Assembly: GCF_023895975.1 (NCBI RefSeq)
Contig: NZ_JALBWM010000004.1
Coordinates: forward strand, 1-64,000
Length of the DNA stretch: 64,000 nucleotides
Reading direction: 5' to 3'
DNA from: Microbulbifer okhotskensis
GTDB taxonomy: Bacteria > Pseudomonadota > Gammaproteobacteria > Pseudomonadales > Cellvibrionaceae
Below are positions 26,630-34,530 of the stretch, in pieces. The translations under genes and the position numbers were made by a program. Numbering within the stretch: position 1 is the stretch's first letter; each line of letters begins with the position of its first letter. Under the pieces are notes generated by a model. The model worked only from the letters and a program-made list of their open reading frames with translations, did not search any database and was not told the origin of the DNA.

Positions 26630-27193
26630 GCCTGGTGCTGAAGGCTGCACTGAGTTTTTTATAACCGGTTGGGCTTCCTGCTTGGGAAAGATCAGCTGGT
26701 CGACAGGATAGTCCATCGCCTTGGCCTTCTGTAAAAATTGCTCTAGCGCGGCCTGAGGCATAGTTGGGGTGCGAGATAGTATCCACAAATAGGACTTGTC
26801 GTAACCGGATACCATCGCGTATTGATAATCATCTGCCAGGGCAATCACTATATAGGCAGAGTAAAAAGGCCCAAGGAAAGAGACTTTCAAATGGCCCACA
26901 TTTTCGGGGCCTACAAACTCGGCCCGTCCCTCCGCCAGCTGCCAGGCATCCCGTCCTTTGGAGTAGCCGGTATTTACCACGGCGACCGAACCGTCAGGGT
27001 TGAGGCTATAGTCCGCCGTCACCAAAGTCAGACCCCGCTCAAAAGAGTGATCAAGCCGAGCAATTTCATACCAATGACCCAAATAGCGCTGCAGCTGGAA
27101 ATTCTGCACTGGCTCCACCCCATCCGGTACCCGTGTACAGGCACCCAGCCATAGGAAAGAGAGCAGTAATAAACCCAGCGAAAACAACTTCAT
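26618..27193 (-). CDS. blc: outer-membrane lipocalin (Blc-like)
   Basis: 191 residues. Signal peptide with lipobox 'WLGAC' (Cys19) predicts a lipoprotein. The lipocalin signature is 'YLGHWYEIARLDHSFERG' (G-x-W motif, about residues 38-55). The second conserved block is 'GYDKSYLWILSRTPTM' (about 129-144). Bacterial lipocalins bind lipids and assist outer-membrane maintenance. The C-terminus has a 20-residue extension beyond the usual end, running into the neighbouring gene on the other strand. Confidence 0.92.
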   Translation of the reverse strand: MKLFSLGLLLLSFLWLGACTRVPDGVEPVQNFQLQRYLGHWYEIARLDHSFERGLTLVTADYSLNPDGSVAVVNTGYSKGRDAWQLAEGRAEFVGPENVGHLKVSFLGPFYSAYIVIALADDYQYAMVSGYDKSYLWILSRTPTMPQAALEQFLQKAKAMDYPVDQLIFPKQEAQPVIKNSVQPSAPGSVQ

Positions 27194-27288
27194 TTCGACA
27201 CTCCCAGAAAAAATGCCTTCGAATCAGGGTAAAAGGGAGATGTTTTACACACTCAGGATAGTTTCTGTGGAGCCTATTTCACCCATAA

Positions 27289-27313
27289 AAAAACCACCCC
27301 GCAGGTGGTTTTT
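27289..27313. terminator. intrinsic terminator of fpr
   Basis: AAAAACCACC pairs with GGTGGTTTTT around CCGCA, with A-runs and T-runs on the two flanks, so it can work in both directions. It lies 21 bases beyond the fpr stop on the minus strand and separates fpr from the lipocalin gene. Confidence 0.85.
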
Positions 27314-27333
27314 TTATCACTGGGTAAACCAGC

Positions 27334-28110
27334 TTATTTTTCTACGAAAGCGCGCTCGATCACATACTCGTGAGGCACTCCTGCACGAGTCTCTTTGAAT
27401 CCCCAGTCATCCAAAATATTGGTAAGGTCTTTCAGCATTCCCGGGCTGCCGCACAGCATAAAGCGATCTTCTTCAACGTTCGGTTTGGGTACACCCAGGT
27501 CGGTGAAGAGCTTGCCGGACAACATCAGATCGGTCAGACGTCCGGTATTGCGATAGGGCTCACGGGTCACTGTGGGGTAGTAAAGCAGCTGTTCACTCAC
27601 CATTTCACCGAAGTACTCGTGTTTGGGCAGCTCGTTCTCAATATGATCCCCATAAGCCAACTCGGATACATAGCGCACACCATGGGTGAGAATCACTTGA
27701 TCAAAGCGCTCGTAAACGGTCGGGTCTTTAATGATGCTGAGGAAAGGCGCCAGACCGGTACCGGTGGACAACAGCCACAAACGCTTGCCCGGCAACAGGT
27801 GGTCTGCCACCAGAGTACCGGTGGGCTTGCGGCTTACATAGATCTCATCTCCGGGTTTGATCTTCTGCAGCTGCGAGGTCAGGGGGCCATCGGGAACCTT
27901 GATGCTGAAAAACTCCAGCTCGTCTTCATAGTTGGCACTGGCAATAGAGTAAGCGCGCAGCAGGGGGCGACCATTGTCCTGCTGCAGACCGATCATCGTA
28001 AAATGTCCATTCTCAAAGCGAAAACCCGAGTCCCGGGTAGTCTTGAAGCTGAACAGCGTATCGTTCCAGTGATGGACATCCAACACCTTTTCTATATTCA
28101 ATTTGGACAT
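27334..28110 (-). CDS. fpr: ferredoxin/flavodoxin-NADP+ reductase
   Basis: 258 residues, the standard bacterial FPR length. The FAD-binding motif 'LLRAYSIASANYEDELEFF' (about residues 48-66) and the NADP-binding 'LWLLSTGTGLAPFLSII' (about 105-121) are plain. It shuttles electrons between NADPH and ferredoxin or flavodoxin and supports oxidative-stress defence. The ATG at 28110 gives the usual 'MSKLNIEKV' N-terminus; an in-frame upstream start would add 23 non-family residues. It is divergent from a LysR gene, as fpr-finR in Pseudomonas. Confidence 0.95.
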   Translation of the reverse strand: MSKLNIEKVLDVHHWNDTLFSFKTTRDSGFRFENGHFTMIGLQQDNGRPLLRAYSIASANYEDELEFFSIKVPDGPLTSQLQKIKPGDEIYVSRKPTGTLVADHLLPGKRLWLLSTGTGLAPFLSIIKDPTVYERFDQVILTHGVRYVSELAYGDHIENELPKHEYFGEMVSEQLLYYPTVTREPYRNTGRLTDLMLSGKLFTDLGVPKPNVEEDRFMLCGSPGMLKDLTNILDDWGFKETRAGVPHEYVIERAFVEK

Positions 28111-28234
28111 AAACTTAAAACCGGTTATTCCGCAAGCCTCTTGATAGTTGAATTCTAGCCCTGGAACATCTATTGGCAAAGTGGGATATTTCGATATTCC
28201 TTATCTAATTTAACGATTAAGCGGAGATACCAGG

Positions 28235-29113
28235 TTGCGCTATACCCTACGCCAGCTGGAAGTGTTCCTCGCCTGCGCCCACCACGAGAATGTGAGCCGC
28301 GCCGCAGAGAGTCTGAACATGTCCCAGTCCGCTGCCTCAGCGGCACTCAAAGAGTTCGAGCAGCAGTTTGAACTGCGTCTGTTCGAGCGAACCGGCAAGC
28401 GCTTGCGTATCAACGAACTGGGTCGACAGCTGTGGCCACGGGCAGAAGAGCTGCTGGAGAGAGCCCAGGAACTTGAGCAGACACTGGCGACCCATCGCGA
28501 GCTCGGAAGCCTCAAGATTGGAGCCACCCTTACCATTGGCAACTACCTGGCTGCCAGCGTCATGGCCCGCTATATGGAAGAACAGCCCGGCACACAAGTT
28601 CAACTGGAGGTTGCCAATACCGCAGCCATTGCCGAACGGGTGCTCAATTTCGAATTGGACTTGGGACTTATCGAGGGGGAAATCAATCACCCCGACCTGG
28701 AAATGATCCCCTGGCGCCGAGATGAATTAGTCGTCTTTTGTGCCCCCTCCCACCCACTGGCAGAGCGCAAGCGCCTTGCCGACCAGGACCTGATCAACGC
28801 CACTTGGATTAGCCGGGAATCCGGTTCGGGCACCCGTCAGACTTTTGACAGAGCCATGTCCGGGCTTTTGCCCCATTTACATATTCTCTTGGAACTACAA
28901 CACACAGAGGCAATTAAGCGGGCCGTGGAGACGGGGCTGGGTATCAGCTGTCTATCCCGAGTGTCACTGGCAGATGCATTGAAACGCGGCTCACTGGTTG
29001 AGCTACAGGTCCCTCAGCGGGATCTACGCAGAGAATTTTACTTTGCATTGCATCGGCAGAAATATCGGAGCGCGGGAATAAAACGCTGGTTGGAGTTGTG
29101 TCGGCAAGCATAA
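28235..29113 (+). CDS. finR: LysR-type regulator, FinR-like by position
   Basis: 292 residues. N-terminal winged helix ('TLRQLEVFLACAHHENVSRAAESL', about residues 4-27), then a LysR substrate-binding domain. The start is TTG at 28235, preceded by GCGGAG; translation from it gives the canonical LysR N-terminus. It is divergent from fpr with 124 bases between, the arrangement of Pseudomonas finR-fpr, where FinR activates fpr under superoxide or iron stress. The symbol is given by position and is not certain: CysB/CbbR-like relatives cannot be separated by eye. Confidence 0.82.
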   Translation: MRYTLRQLEVFLACAHHENVSRAAESLNMSQSAASAALKEFEQQFELRLFERTGKRLRINELGRQLWPRAEELLERAQELEQTLATHRELGSLKIGATLTIGNYLAASVMARYMEEQPGTQVQLEVANTAAIAERVLNFELDLGLIEGEINHPDLEMIPWRRDELVVFCAPSHPLAERKRLADQDLINATWISRESGSGTRQTFDRAMSGLLPHLHILLELQHTEAIKRAVETGLGISCLSRVSLADALKRGSLVELQVPQRDLRREFYFALHRQKYRSAGIKRWLELCRQA

Positions 29114-29138
29114 AAAAGCCACCTCACGGGTGGCTTTT
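29114..29138. terminator. bidirectional terminator between LysR and M28 genes
   Basis: AAAAGCCACC pairs with GGTGGCTTTT around TCACG, starting right after the LysR stop. A-rich and T-rich flanks make it serviceable for both convergent genes. Confidence 0.85.
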
Positions 29139-29160
29139 GAGTACTCTATTGTTTTTCGTG

Positions 29161-30786
29161 TTAATGAGTAGAAAACAACTCGCCAAAAAAATCTCCTTCG
29201 TACCAATAGGGCCGCTGATCCGTATCTGCAACTTGCCGCGCGATCAGATAATTCACCTCGGTAAACTGCTTCGCCGCCTCGTAGTTAATCTGCTCATCGG
29301 CAGTATCTCCAGGCTTGTGGTAACGCTCTCGCAGAAAAGCGCTTTGCATTGCCGTGCCATCCACTGAGGGGTCTTTGGCCTCCCGACCAGTGATCAGATA
29401 TATCGCTGGCACGCCGCGGCGAACAAAATTGTAGTGATCACTGCGCACAAAGATCACTTCTTCCGGCATGGGATCGGGGCTAAGTTTGAGTCCTGAGCGG
29501 TGCGCTGCGTTTTCTGCTATTTGTCCCAGGGAGGAGTGTTCTGCACCGAAGGCAATAATGTCGCGGAATGGATAGAGCAATATCGGCATATCCAGATTGA
29601 TATTAGCCACGATAGACTGCAGCGGCACCGTAGGATACTCAGCAAAATAGTCCGATCCCAGCAGGCCTTTCTCCTCTGCAGTTACCGCGACAAACAGCAG
29701 TGATCGGCGCGGAGCGTGCCCGGATTCCATAAATAAGCGTGCAGTCTCCAGCATCACTGCAATACCGGCGGCATTATCCTGGGCACCGTAATAAATCTGG
29801 CCATCTTTCTTTTTGCCGATATGATCCAAGTGTGCTGAAAAAACGACGTATTCATCGCGCAATTGGGGATCGCTGCCCGGTAACACCGCAACCACATTAG
29901 GGCTCACAATCCGCTGGTGCTTGGAACTGCTGCTCAGCTCCGCCCGATACCCCAAGGGAAAACCCTTGGGGGTCTTTTCACTCTCAATATCGGCAAAAAT
30001 GCTCTCAAGACTGCGCTCTGCATTCTTAAATAGCTTCCTCCCCGCAGCAATACTTAACATAATTCCCGAATGCAGCCCTGGTGTGGCACTGCCAGGCATA
30101 TTATTTTTTTTAATCCAGTCGAATGTGTCGTCGTAGCGGTGTTCTACATAGTATTCAAATGGCCGACGCTTCTCGCGCTCTGGTGTATGCAGCCTAATAT
30201 AACCAATGGCGCCATGACTGGCAGCTGTTTCGCGCTTAGTACGCGAAGACGCGTAGTGAGCCCCAACTTCACTGGGCAGGCTCTGCGGACGCCCGGACAG
30301 CATAACCACAATTTTTCCCTGCACATCCAGTTCGGCATAATCATTGATATCGTATTCAGGCGCCTCAATGCCATAGCCTACAAAAACCAGCTCCGCACTA
30401 ATTTGTGAGCGCTCACTTAGGGCGGAGGGTGCTTCGAGGAAGTCCTCGCCAAACCGCAAAGCAATCTCGCTCTCGCTGTCTTTCAAAACAAGTTCAGGCT
30501 CACCGCCATTCCAGCTGGCACTGCGAAAAGCCACATCCTGGAAATAACCTTGTTCACCAGCTGGGGCCAAGCCTATCTGTTCAAATTGCTCTGCGACATA
30601 CTGGGCCGCCTTGCGGTATCCCTCACTACCGGTATCCCGACCTTCGAGTTCGGCAGAGGCCAGGTAATTGATATCTCGGCGAAGTTGATCGCTGTTTGCA
30701 GAGGGGGTTACCGTCGTAAAGTTCGGGGTGGTACAGGCCACTAACAGTGCCACAACCAAGGCACCCAGCAGAATTTTGGCTCTCAT
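29161..30786 (-). CDS. M28-family zinc peptidase lipoprotein with PA domain
   Basis: 541 residues. Lipobox 'LLVAC' near residue 18 predicts a lipoprotein. A protease-associated domain sits about residues 120-270 inside the peptidase fold. Zinc ligands and catalytic residues of M28 are all visible: 'FSAHLDHIG' (His), 'YGAQDNAAGIAVM' (Asp), 'AVTAEEKGLLGS' (Glu-Glu), 'NINLDMP' (Asp) and 'VRSDHYNF' (His). It probably trims peptides in the envelope as an aminopeptidase. A LacI-type palindrome lies about 140 bases upstream. Confidence 0.9.
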   Translation of the reverse strand: MRAKILLGALVVALLVACTTPNFTTVTPSANSDQLRRDINYLASAELEGRDTGSEGYRKAAQYVAEQFEQIGLAPAGEQGYFQDVAFRSASWNGGEPELVLKDSESEIALRFGEDFLEAPSALSERSQISAELVFVGYGIEAPEYDINDYAELDVQGKIVVMLSGRPQSLPSEVGAHYASSRTKRETAASHGAIGYIRLHTPEREKRRPFEYYVEHRYDDTFDWIKKNNMPGSATPGLHSGIMLSIAAGRKLFKNAERSLESIFADIESEKTPKGFPLGYRAELSSSSKHQRIVSPNVVAVLPGSDPQLRDEYVVFSAHLDHIGKKKDGQIYYGAQDNAAGIAVMLETARLFMESGHAPRRSLLFVAVTAEEKGLLGSDYFAEYPTVPLQSIVANINLDMPILLYPFRDIIAFGAEHSSLGQIAENAAHRSGLKLSPDPMPEEVIFVRSDHYNFVRRGVPAIYLITGREAKDPSVDGTAMQSAFLRERYHKPGDTADEQINYEAAKQFTEVNYLIARQVADTDQRPYWYEGDFFGELFSTH

Positions 30787-30923
30787 GGGAAGTACTACTT
30801 TTCAGGGAAATTAAAGCGTGTTAGTACTCGGACAGACCTTATAGTCTATGAGCAATAGGACGTTTGTACGACCTTGAATATCGACCAATCCTATCATGAA
30901 CCTGGCCAATTTTGTCAGATTTG

Positions 30924-30937
30924 AGTAAGCGCTTACT
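30924..30937. promoter_or_regulatory. 14-bp perfect palindrome resembling a LacI-family operator
   Basis: AGTAAGCGCTTACT is perfectly symmetric and centred on CG with the AAGCGCTT core typical of LacI/GalR-family operators. It lies upstream of the M28 peptidase gene and 32 bases beyond the stop of the MBL-like gene. No LacI-family gene is in the window, so the regulator is unknown. Confidence 0.45.
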
Positions 30938-30968
30938 TTAACGAAAAGGACCATTTGTACTTATCGTT

Positions 30969-31712
30969 CTATGCCGCTTTCTTAACACCGGCAAATGCCC
31001 GGCCTACAGCAGAAGTAACCAGTTCATAAGCACTATCTGCACAAAAATCTCCATGCGCGGCAAGAAAGTGTAAAAACGGCTGCTCCAATATGCGTTGGAA
31101 GTCCTGCTCTAACCATAAGCCGGGATCTTTACCTACAGCGGTCACCCTCGCCCGCCAAGCCGGCACCACTTGCATGCCTTTGCGTATTCCCGAGAACCTA
31201 AGCAGGCTGCGTCCAAACCAATTGCAACCGTGCCAGGAATCCCAGTACTGCAGCGCATCACAGCTGACCAACAGTCCACCATTGTAGGGAAGCCACAATA
31301 CTGCTTCGGGAAACTGGCTGCGTGAGAAAGCGATAATACGCCCTCCAGGTATGGGACATGGCCCTGCCCCGCGCAGTACTTTGTCAGCTTCAGGAGGATA
31401 AAAATTTGAGCCCCACTGCCGCCAAAAGGTCAGGTTGAAACGATCGCGGTAATAGAGATCATCTTGGCCGTGGTGATAACCGAGGCGGATTGCGTGACAC
31501 ACCCTGCCTAAATCTTTTAATTTTTCCTCCTGTTGCGGACGCAGTCGCACAGGGTTAATCAAAGTAAGCTGGTCTCCCCATCGGGCAATACCCATATTCC
31601 GATTAATAGTAGCCCCTGGTGCTAATTTGATAGTACCGGGCACATAAAAAAAATTGGGCAAAAGCTGACGAATCTCACCATGGGGTTCAGTGGAGGGGTA
31701 GTTAATACGCAC
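30969..31712 (-). CDS. MBL-like (DUF4336-like) protein
   Basis: 247 residues, cytoplasmic. The opening 'NRNMGIARWGDQLTLINPV' (about residues 38-56) followed by 'AIRLGYHHGQDDLYYRDRF' and, later, 'LLVSCDALQYWDSW' resembles the degenerate metallo-beta-lactamase fold of DUF4336 proteins, in which only some metal ligands survive. No function is established to my knowledge. It lies 14 bases downstream of the ACT-domain gene and is likely co-transcribed with it. Confidence 0.6.
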   Translation of the reverse strand: MRINYPSTEPHGEIRQLLPNFFYVPGTIKLAPGATINRNMGIARWGDQLTLINPVRLRPQQEEKLKDLGRVCHAIRLGYHHGQDDLYYRDRFNLTFWRQWGSNFYPPEADKVLRGAGPCPIPGGRIIAFSRSQFPEAVLWLPYNGGLLVSCDALQYWDSWHGCNWFGRSLLRFSGIRKGMQVVPAWRARVTAVGKDPGLWLEQDFQRILEQPFLHFLAAHGDFCADSAYELVTSAVGRAFAGVKKAA

Positions 31713-31726
31713 AATTTGACTTCAGA

Positions 31727-32137
31727 TCAAACATATTGAAACCGGCTGCGTACCCCACGCAGAATTTTTAGGGCGAACTCCGCACTGTCTTCAGGCACAA
31801 AAATATGATCAAATTTAAGTGCAGAAACCACATTAATATCAATCCCCGCTTCTGTTAATTCATGGACAATAATGGGGATTAGCTTTACCGTATTAACCCC
31901 AGCCGGCACTTGTAAAGTAATCTGGCGGAAAGGTGCACTTGCGGCCATATCAAAATGCTGAGCCGAACGTTGAGGCAGTATTACACTCATTCCTTCACCT
32001 TCGCGAAAAAAACATAGACTTTCGGCCAGTACCTCCGTCAGGAGCGTATCCGACACCTGACAAAAAACATAAATTTCGTCATGTAACCTGGGGTACAGGG
32101 TTTTCACTACTTTTTGTTGAGATACGTCAGCCTTCAT
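31727..32137 (-). CDS. ACT-domain protein (COG3602-like)
   Basis: 136 residues formed by two ACT-like halves. The second half 'FRQITLQVPAGVNTVKLIP' then 'LTEAGIDINVVSAL' and 'FVPEDSAEFALKIL' (about residues 70-128) matches the small ACT_7/DUF2241 proteins. ACT domains bind small molecules, often amino acids, but the ligand of this stand-alone type is unknown to me. First gene of a two-gene leftward unit. Confidence 0.75.
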   Translation of the reverse strand: MKADVSQQKVVKTLYPRLHDEIYVFCQVSDTLLTEVLAESLCFFREGEGMSVILPQRSAQHFDMAASAPFRQITLQVPAGVNTVKLIPIIVHELTEAGIDINVVSALKFDHIFVPEDSAEFALKILRGVRSRFQYV

Positions 32138-32536
32138 ACCTTATTGCCATCTCAAGGTAGTTTCCCAGTTACTTGGCAACGCCAATTTATTTAACCCGGC
32201 AGTATCAGATGAGGGCTGAATTTCCCTGAACTCATGGGACTTCCACCTCTGCAAAGGTACAGCACTCTATAAGCCGCTGCTTGGAGAGCGGGGAGTAGGA
32301 TTCTAACCGGGCATCATATTTTAATTTGACGAAAGTCTATTCACTTATTTTTATTTCAGAATAATTTAATTGGTTGGTACGAATTTTTAATAACAAAAGG
32401 TTGTTAAGGCAAAAGAAATACTATTGTTCTAGGTTTTTTATCGTTGAATTTTCCAGGCAACTTCGATGAAACTGTATATTTTTAGCAGCAAATATAAAAA
32501 ATAGAATTTCTATTTATCAGCGGCCATACGAATCCT
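32138..32536. other. intergenic, nothing recognised
   Basis: About 400 bases, AT-rich on the right side, between the ACT gene start and the end of the secreted paralogue pair. I see no gene, repeat or convincing terminator. Confidence 0.5.
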
Positions 32537-33226
32537 CTATGGATTACGGAGCTCTTCCCCATCAAATTCAGGCTCATCCGGTGAGGGGGTCGTATCCACA
32601 TCCTGCAAGGCTTCTTCTGTCTCCCAGCTTCTAAGTACCGCATCAATATCTTTTTCCAATCGTACACTGGGGAATTTAGGGCAAGGAGAGTCCGGTCCCG
32701 GATCGTGCCATGCAGACAAAGGAGCAACAAATACAACCAGTGATTTGTGCAAACGATTTCGTCCGATACTCACTTCAGTCCAAGTCGTTTGCCATGAAAA
32801 TTTACCCCGTACAGCATAATCGCTTTCATAGGATTTTAAGGTGAGAAAGTAGGGATAAATTTTTCCTTGGCGACAAATAATTCTTCTACCTGTTTTGATA
32901 TTCGCCATTTGCGTAAAGGGGTCAAAATACCAGTTGATGTCGTAGCCGAACACAAACTGCATTTCCCCATTGCGCCGGAGGAATGCGTAGGAGCGCCCAG
33001 TACCATCAGCTTTTAAGCTCCACACATGTCGGGCTTCACCATCGCGGGAAATCAACCAGGAGCCCACCCATTGCTTTGCATCGTAGCGCGACTTAGCGTG
33101 CCAGCCATCACTTATTCTTTTACGGCGTTCTTCACTGGCGTGCACCGTGGAAGCAACACCAAAGACAAGCAGGGCTGAGATGAGATAAGCTTTTAGCAAT
33201 ACCCAGCCGCTACACATTTTTGGCAT
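32537..33226 (-). CDS. secreted hypothetical protein, paralogue of 33275-33754
   Basis: About 229 residues with a signal peptide ending near 'STVHA'. The mature region shares with its upstream neighbour the pattern W-x-G-x-W-L, then L-x-ADG-x-G-x-x-Y-x-F, I-N-W, T-G and a Cys ('RRIICRQG'), and a late Cys-Pro ('DSPCPKF'), so the two are paralogues. A C-terminal acidic tail (about 40 residues) is unique to this copy. The W-x-G-x-W opening resembles lipocalin-like beta barrels, but that is speculative. The start is uncertain: 33226 gives a good signal peptide, and a GTG at 33262 is the alternative. Confidence 0.65.
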   Translation of the reverse strand: MPKMCSGWVLLKAYLISALLVFGVASTVHASEERRKRISDGWHAKSRYDAKQWVGSWLISRDGEARHVWSLKADGTGRSYAFLRRNGEMQFVFGYDINWYFDPFTQMANIKTGRRIICRQGKIYPYFLTLKSYESDYAVRGKFSWQTTWTEVSIGRNRLHKSLVVFVAPLSAWHDPGPDSPCPKFPSVRLEKDIDAVLRSWETEEALQDVDTTPSPDEPEFDGEELRNP

Positions 33227-33274
33227 CGCCCACAGAGCGCTGTGCCTTTTGACAATACGCACGGTAATAAACTG

Positions 33275-33754
33275 CTAGCGACTGACAATATCCGGGCAAC
33301 TGCCACCGGCTTTTGGTGTTCTCCAATCGGCCAGACGACGTTGGAAGCTTAAAAGTCCTCCACCCGCCTGCAACCAGTGGCGGCCATCAATCACGGCGAA
33401 TAGTAAAGTGGCACGGCTCCAATCCCGGAAAGCTACAGAAACTACTCCACCCTTACAGCGCACAGAGGTACCCGTCCGGACCCGGACCCGATCACCATCC
33501 AATTGCCAGTTAATAGCAAATCCATGGGTCAATAAGCCTTTGGCACTAAATCCATAGGCAAACCCGGAACCATCAGCTTCAAGTTGCCACACTAGCTGAT
33601 CGTCTCCCTCGCTTACGACCAGCCAATTTCCGGCCCATTTTTTCTGTGCCGATTCCGCCGAACAAAGCAGTGGAATTAACAAAAAAACAGCGGTAATAAG
33701 CGGTCTAATAAAATTGCCGAAAAGACGTTTTAATAAATGACGCAAATACTTCAT
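33275..33754 (-). CDS. secreted hypothetical protein, paralogue of 32537-33226
   Basis: 159 residues. Basic N-terminus and hydrophobic core (about residues 16-31) form a signal peptide ending near 'LLCSAES'. The mature domain has 'KWAGNWLVVSEGDDQLVW' then 'LEADGSGFAYGF', 'FAINWQLDG', 'RTGTSVRCKGG' and a terminal 'GGSCPDIV', matching the neighbouring protein position by position. Two conserved cysteines suggest one disulfide in each paralogue. Function unknown. It lies upstream of its paralogue with a gap of 12 to 48 bases depending on the start used there, so a tandem duplication within one transcript is likely. Confidence 0.68.
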   Translation of the reverse strand: MKYLRHLLKRLFGNFIRPLITAVFLLIPLLCSAESAQKKWAGNWLVVSEGDDQLVWQLEADGSGFAYGFSAKGLLTHGFAINWQLDGDRVRVRTGTSVRCKGGVVSVAFRDWSRATLLFAVIDGRHWLQAGGGLLSFQRRLADWRTPKAGGSCPDIVSR

Positions 33755-33870
33755 GCGCTGCCCTACGGGTATCTGCCCCTGGAAAATACAGGGGTCGGGT
33801 TATTGCAAAAGGCAGGGGTTAAACTGCCAATTTTCCTTTTCGATTACCGGGCTACAGCCTCAATCATCGG

Positions 33871-33902
33871 TGTGAAAAATTGCTGAGGCGCTATTTTTCA
33901 CA
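33871..33902. other. 10-bp inverted repeat upstream of the secreted paralogues
   Basis: TGTGAAAAAT (33871-33880) pairs perfectly with ATTTTTCACA (33893-33902) around a 12-base spacer. It lies 117 bases upstream of the start of the 33275-33754 gene, so it could be an operator. It could equally be a terminator for the ecotin transcript, whose stop lies at 34023. Confidence 0.4.
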
Positions 33903-34022
33903 TCCCTTGAAAAGTAAGGCTAGACGCAAATTACAACGGTGGCAGGATAAACATTAAAAATATTCAATTTAACGTCAAATTCCCAATGAGAATATAGAGT
34001 CAGCTTGAAAAGGGAGGTTCAA

Positions 34023-34487
34023 CTATTTGGACTTTGCATCGGAGAAATTTTTATCCGCCCGCCAAACCCGATACTTTAATTGAACACCCTTGGGGAGGTA
34101 GACAACGAGCGGTAAATTACTGTTATAGGGCAGTAGTAATCCGTCGCCACGGACCGTGATAAATCGCCGGGTCTCAGTGCCTGGGGCACATACCTTGCGG
34201 GTGTCCATAGTCGAACTAAGATCAGATAAAACATAGTAGGGATAGCCCCAACCTGGGAGCACTTCCCGCTGTAATGGCGCACTGAAACTACGCAGATTAC
34301 AATCCGCAATTTCACTTCTACCCGGTATCAGCTCCACCCTGAAGCGGCTTTCATCCACAACTTTAGGCAGCACTATTACATGGCGTGACTTACCATTCAC
34401 GTCGAGTGGGAAAGCATCCAACGGTTCTGCGGCATAGCTACTCGTCACCAAGAACAGAACAAAGACTGCGGTTAGTACTTTTTCCAT
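34023..34487 (-). CDS. eco: ecotin, periplasmic serine protease inhibitor
   Basis: 154-residue precursor with a clean signal peptide ('VTSSYAAEP'). The ecotin core is unmistakable: 'VELIPGRSEIADCNLRSF', 'GWGYPYYVLSDLSS' and 'YNSNLPLVVYLPKGVQLKYR'. The disulfide pair is conserved (Cys63 and Cys100). Aligned with E. coli ecotin, the reactive-site Met-Met becomes Arg97-Lys98, so the P1 residue is Arg and trypsin-like targets are favoured, although ecotins are broad. The ATG at 34487 follows GAGGG; an upstream in-frame start would overlap the cytochrome gene. Only 43 bases separate it from that gene, so they are probably co-transcribed. Confidence 0.93.
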   Translation of the reverse strand: MEKVLTAVFVLFLVTSSYAAEPLDAFPLDVNGKSRHVIVLPKVVDESRFRVELIPGRSEIADCNLRSFSAPLQREVLPGWGYPYYVLSDLSSTMDTRKVCAPGTETRRFITVRGDGLLLPYNSNLPLVVYLPKGVQLKYRVWRADKNFSDAKSK

Positions 34488-34530
34488 GGCGCCCTCACTG
34501 CTCAGCCAAAGGTTTGGCGGATAAACCTTT

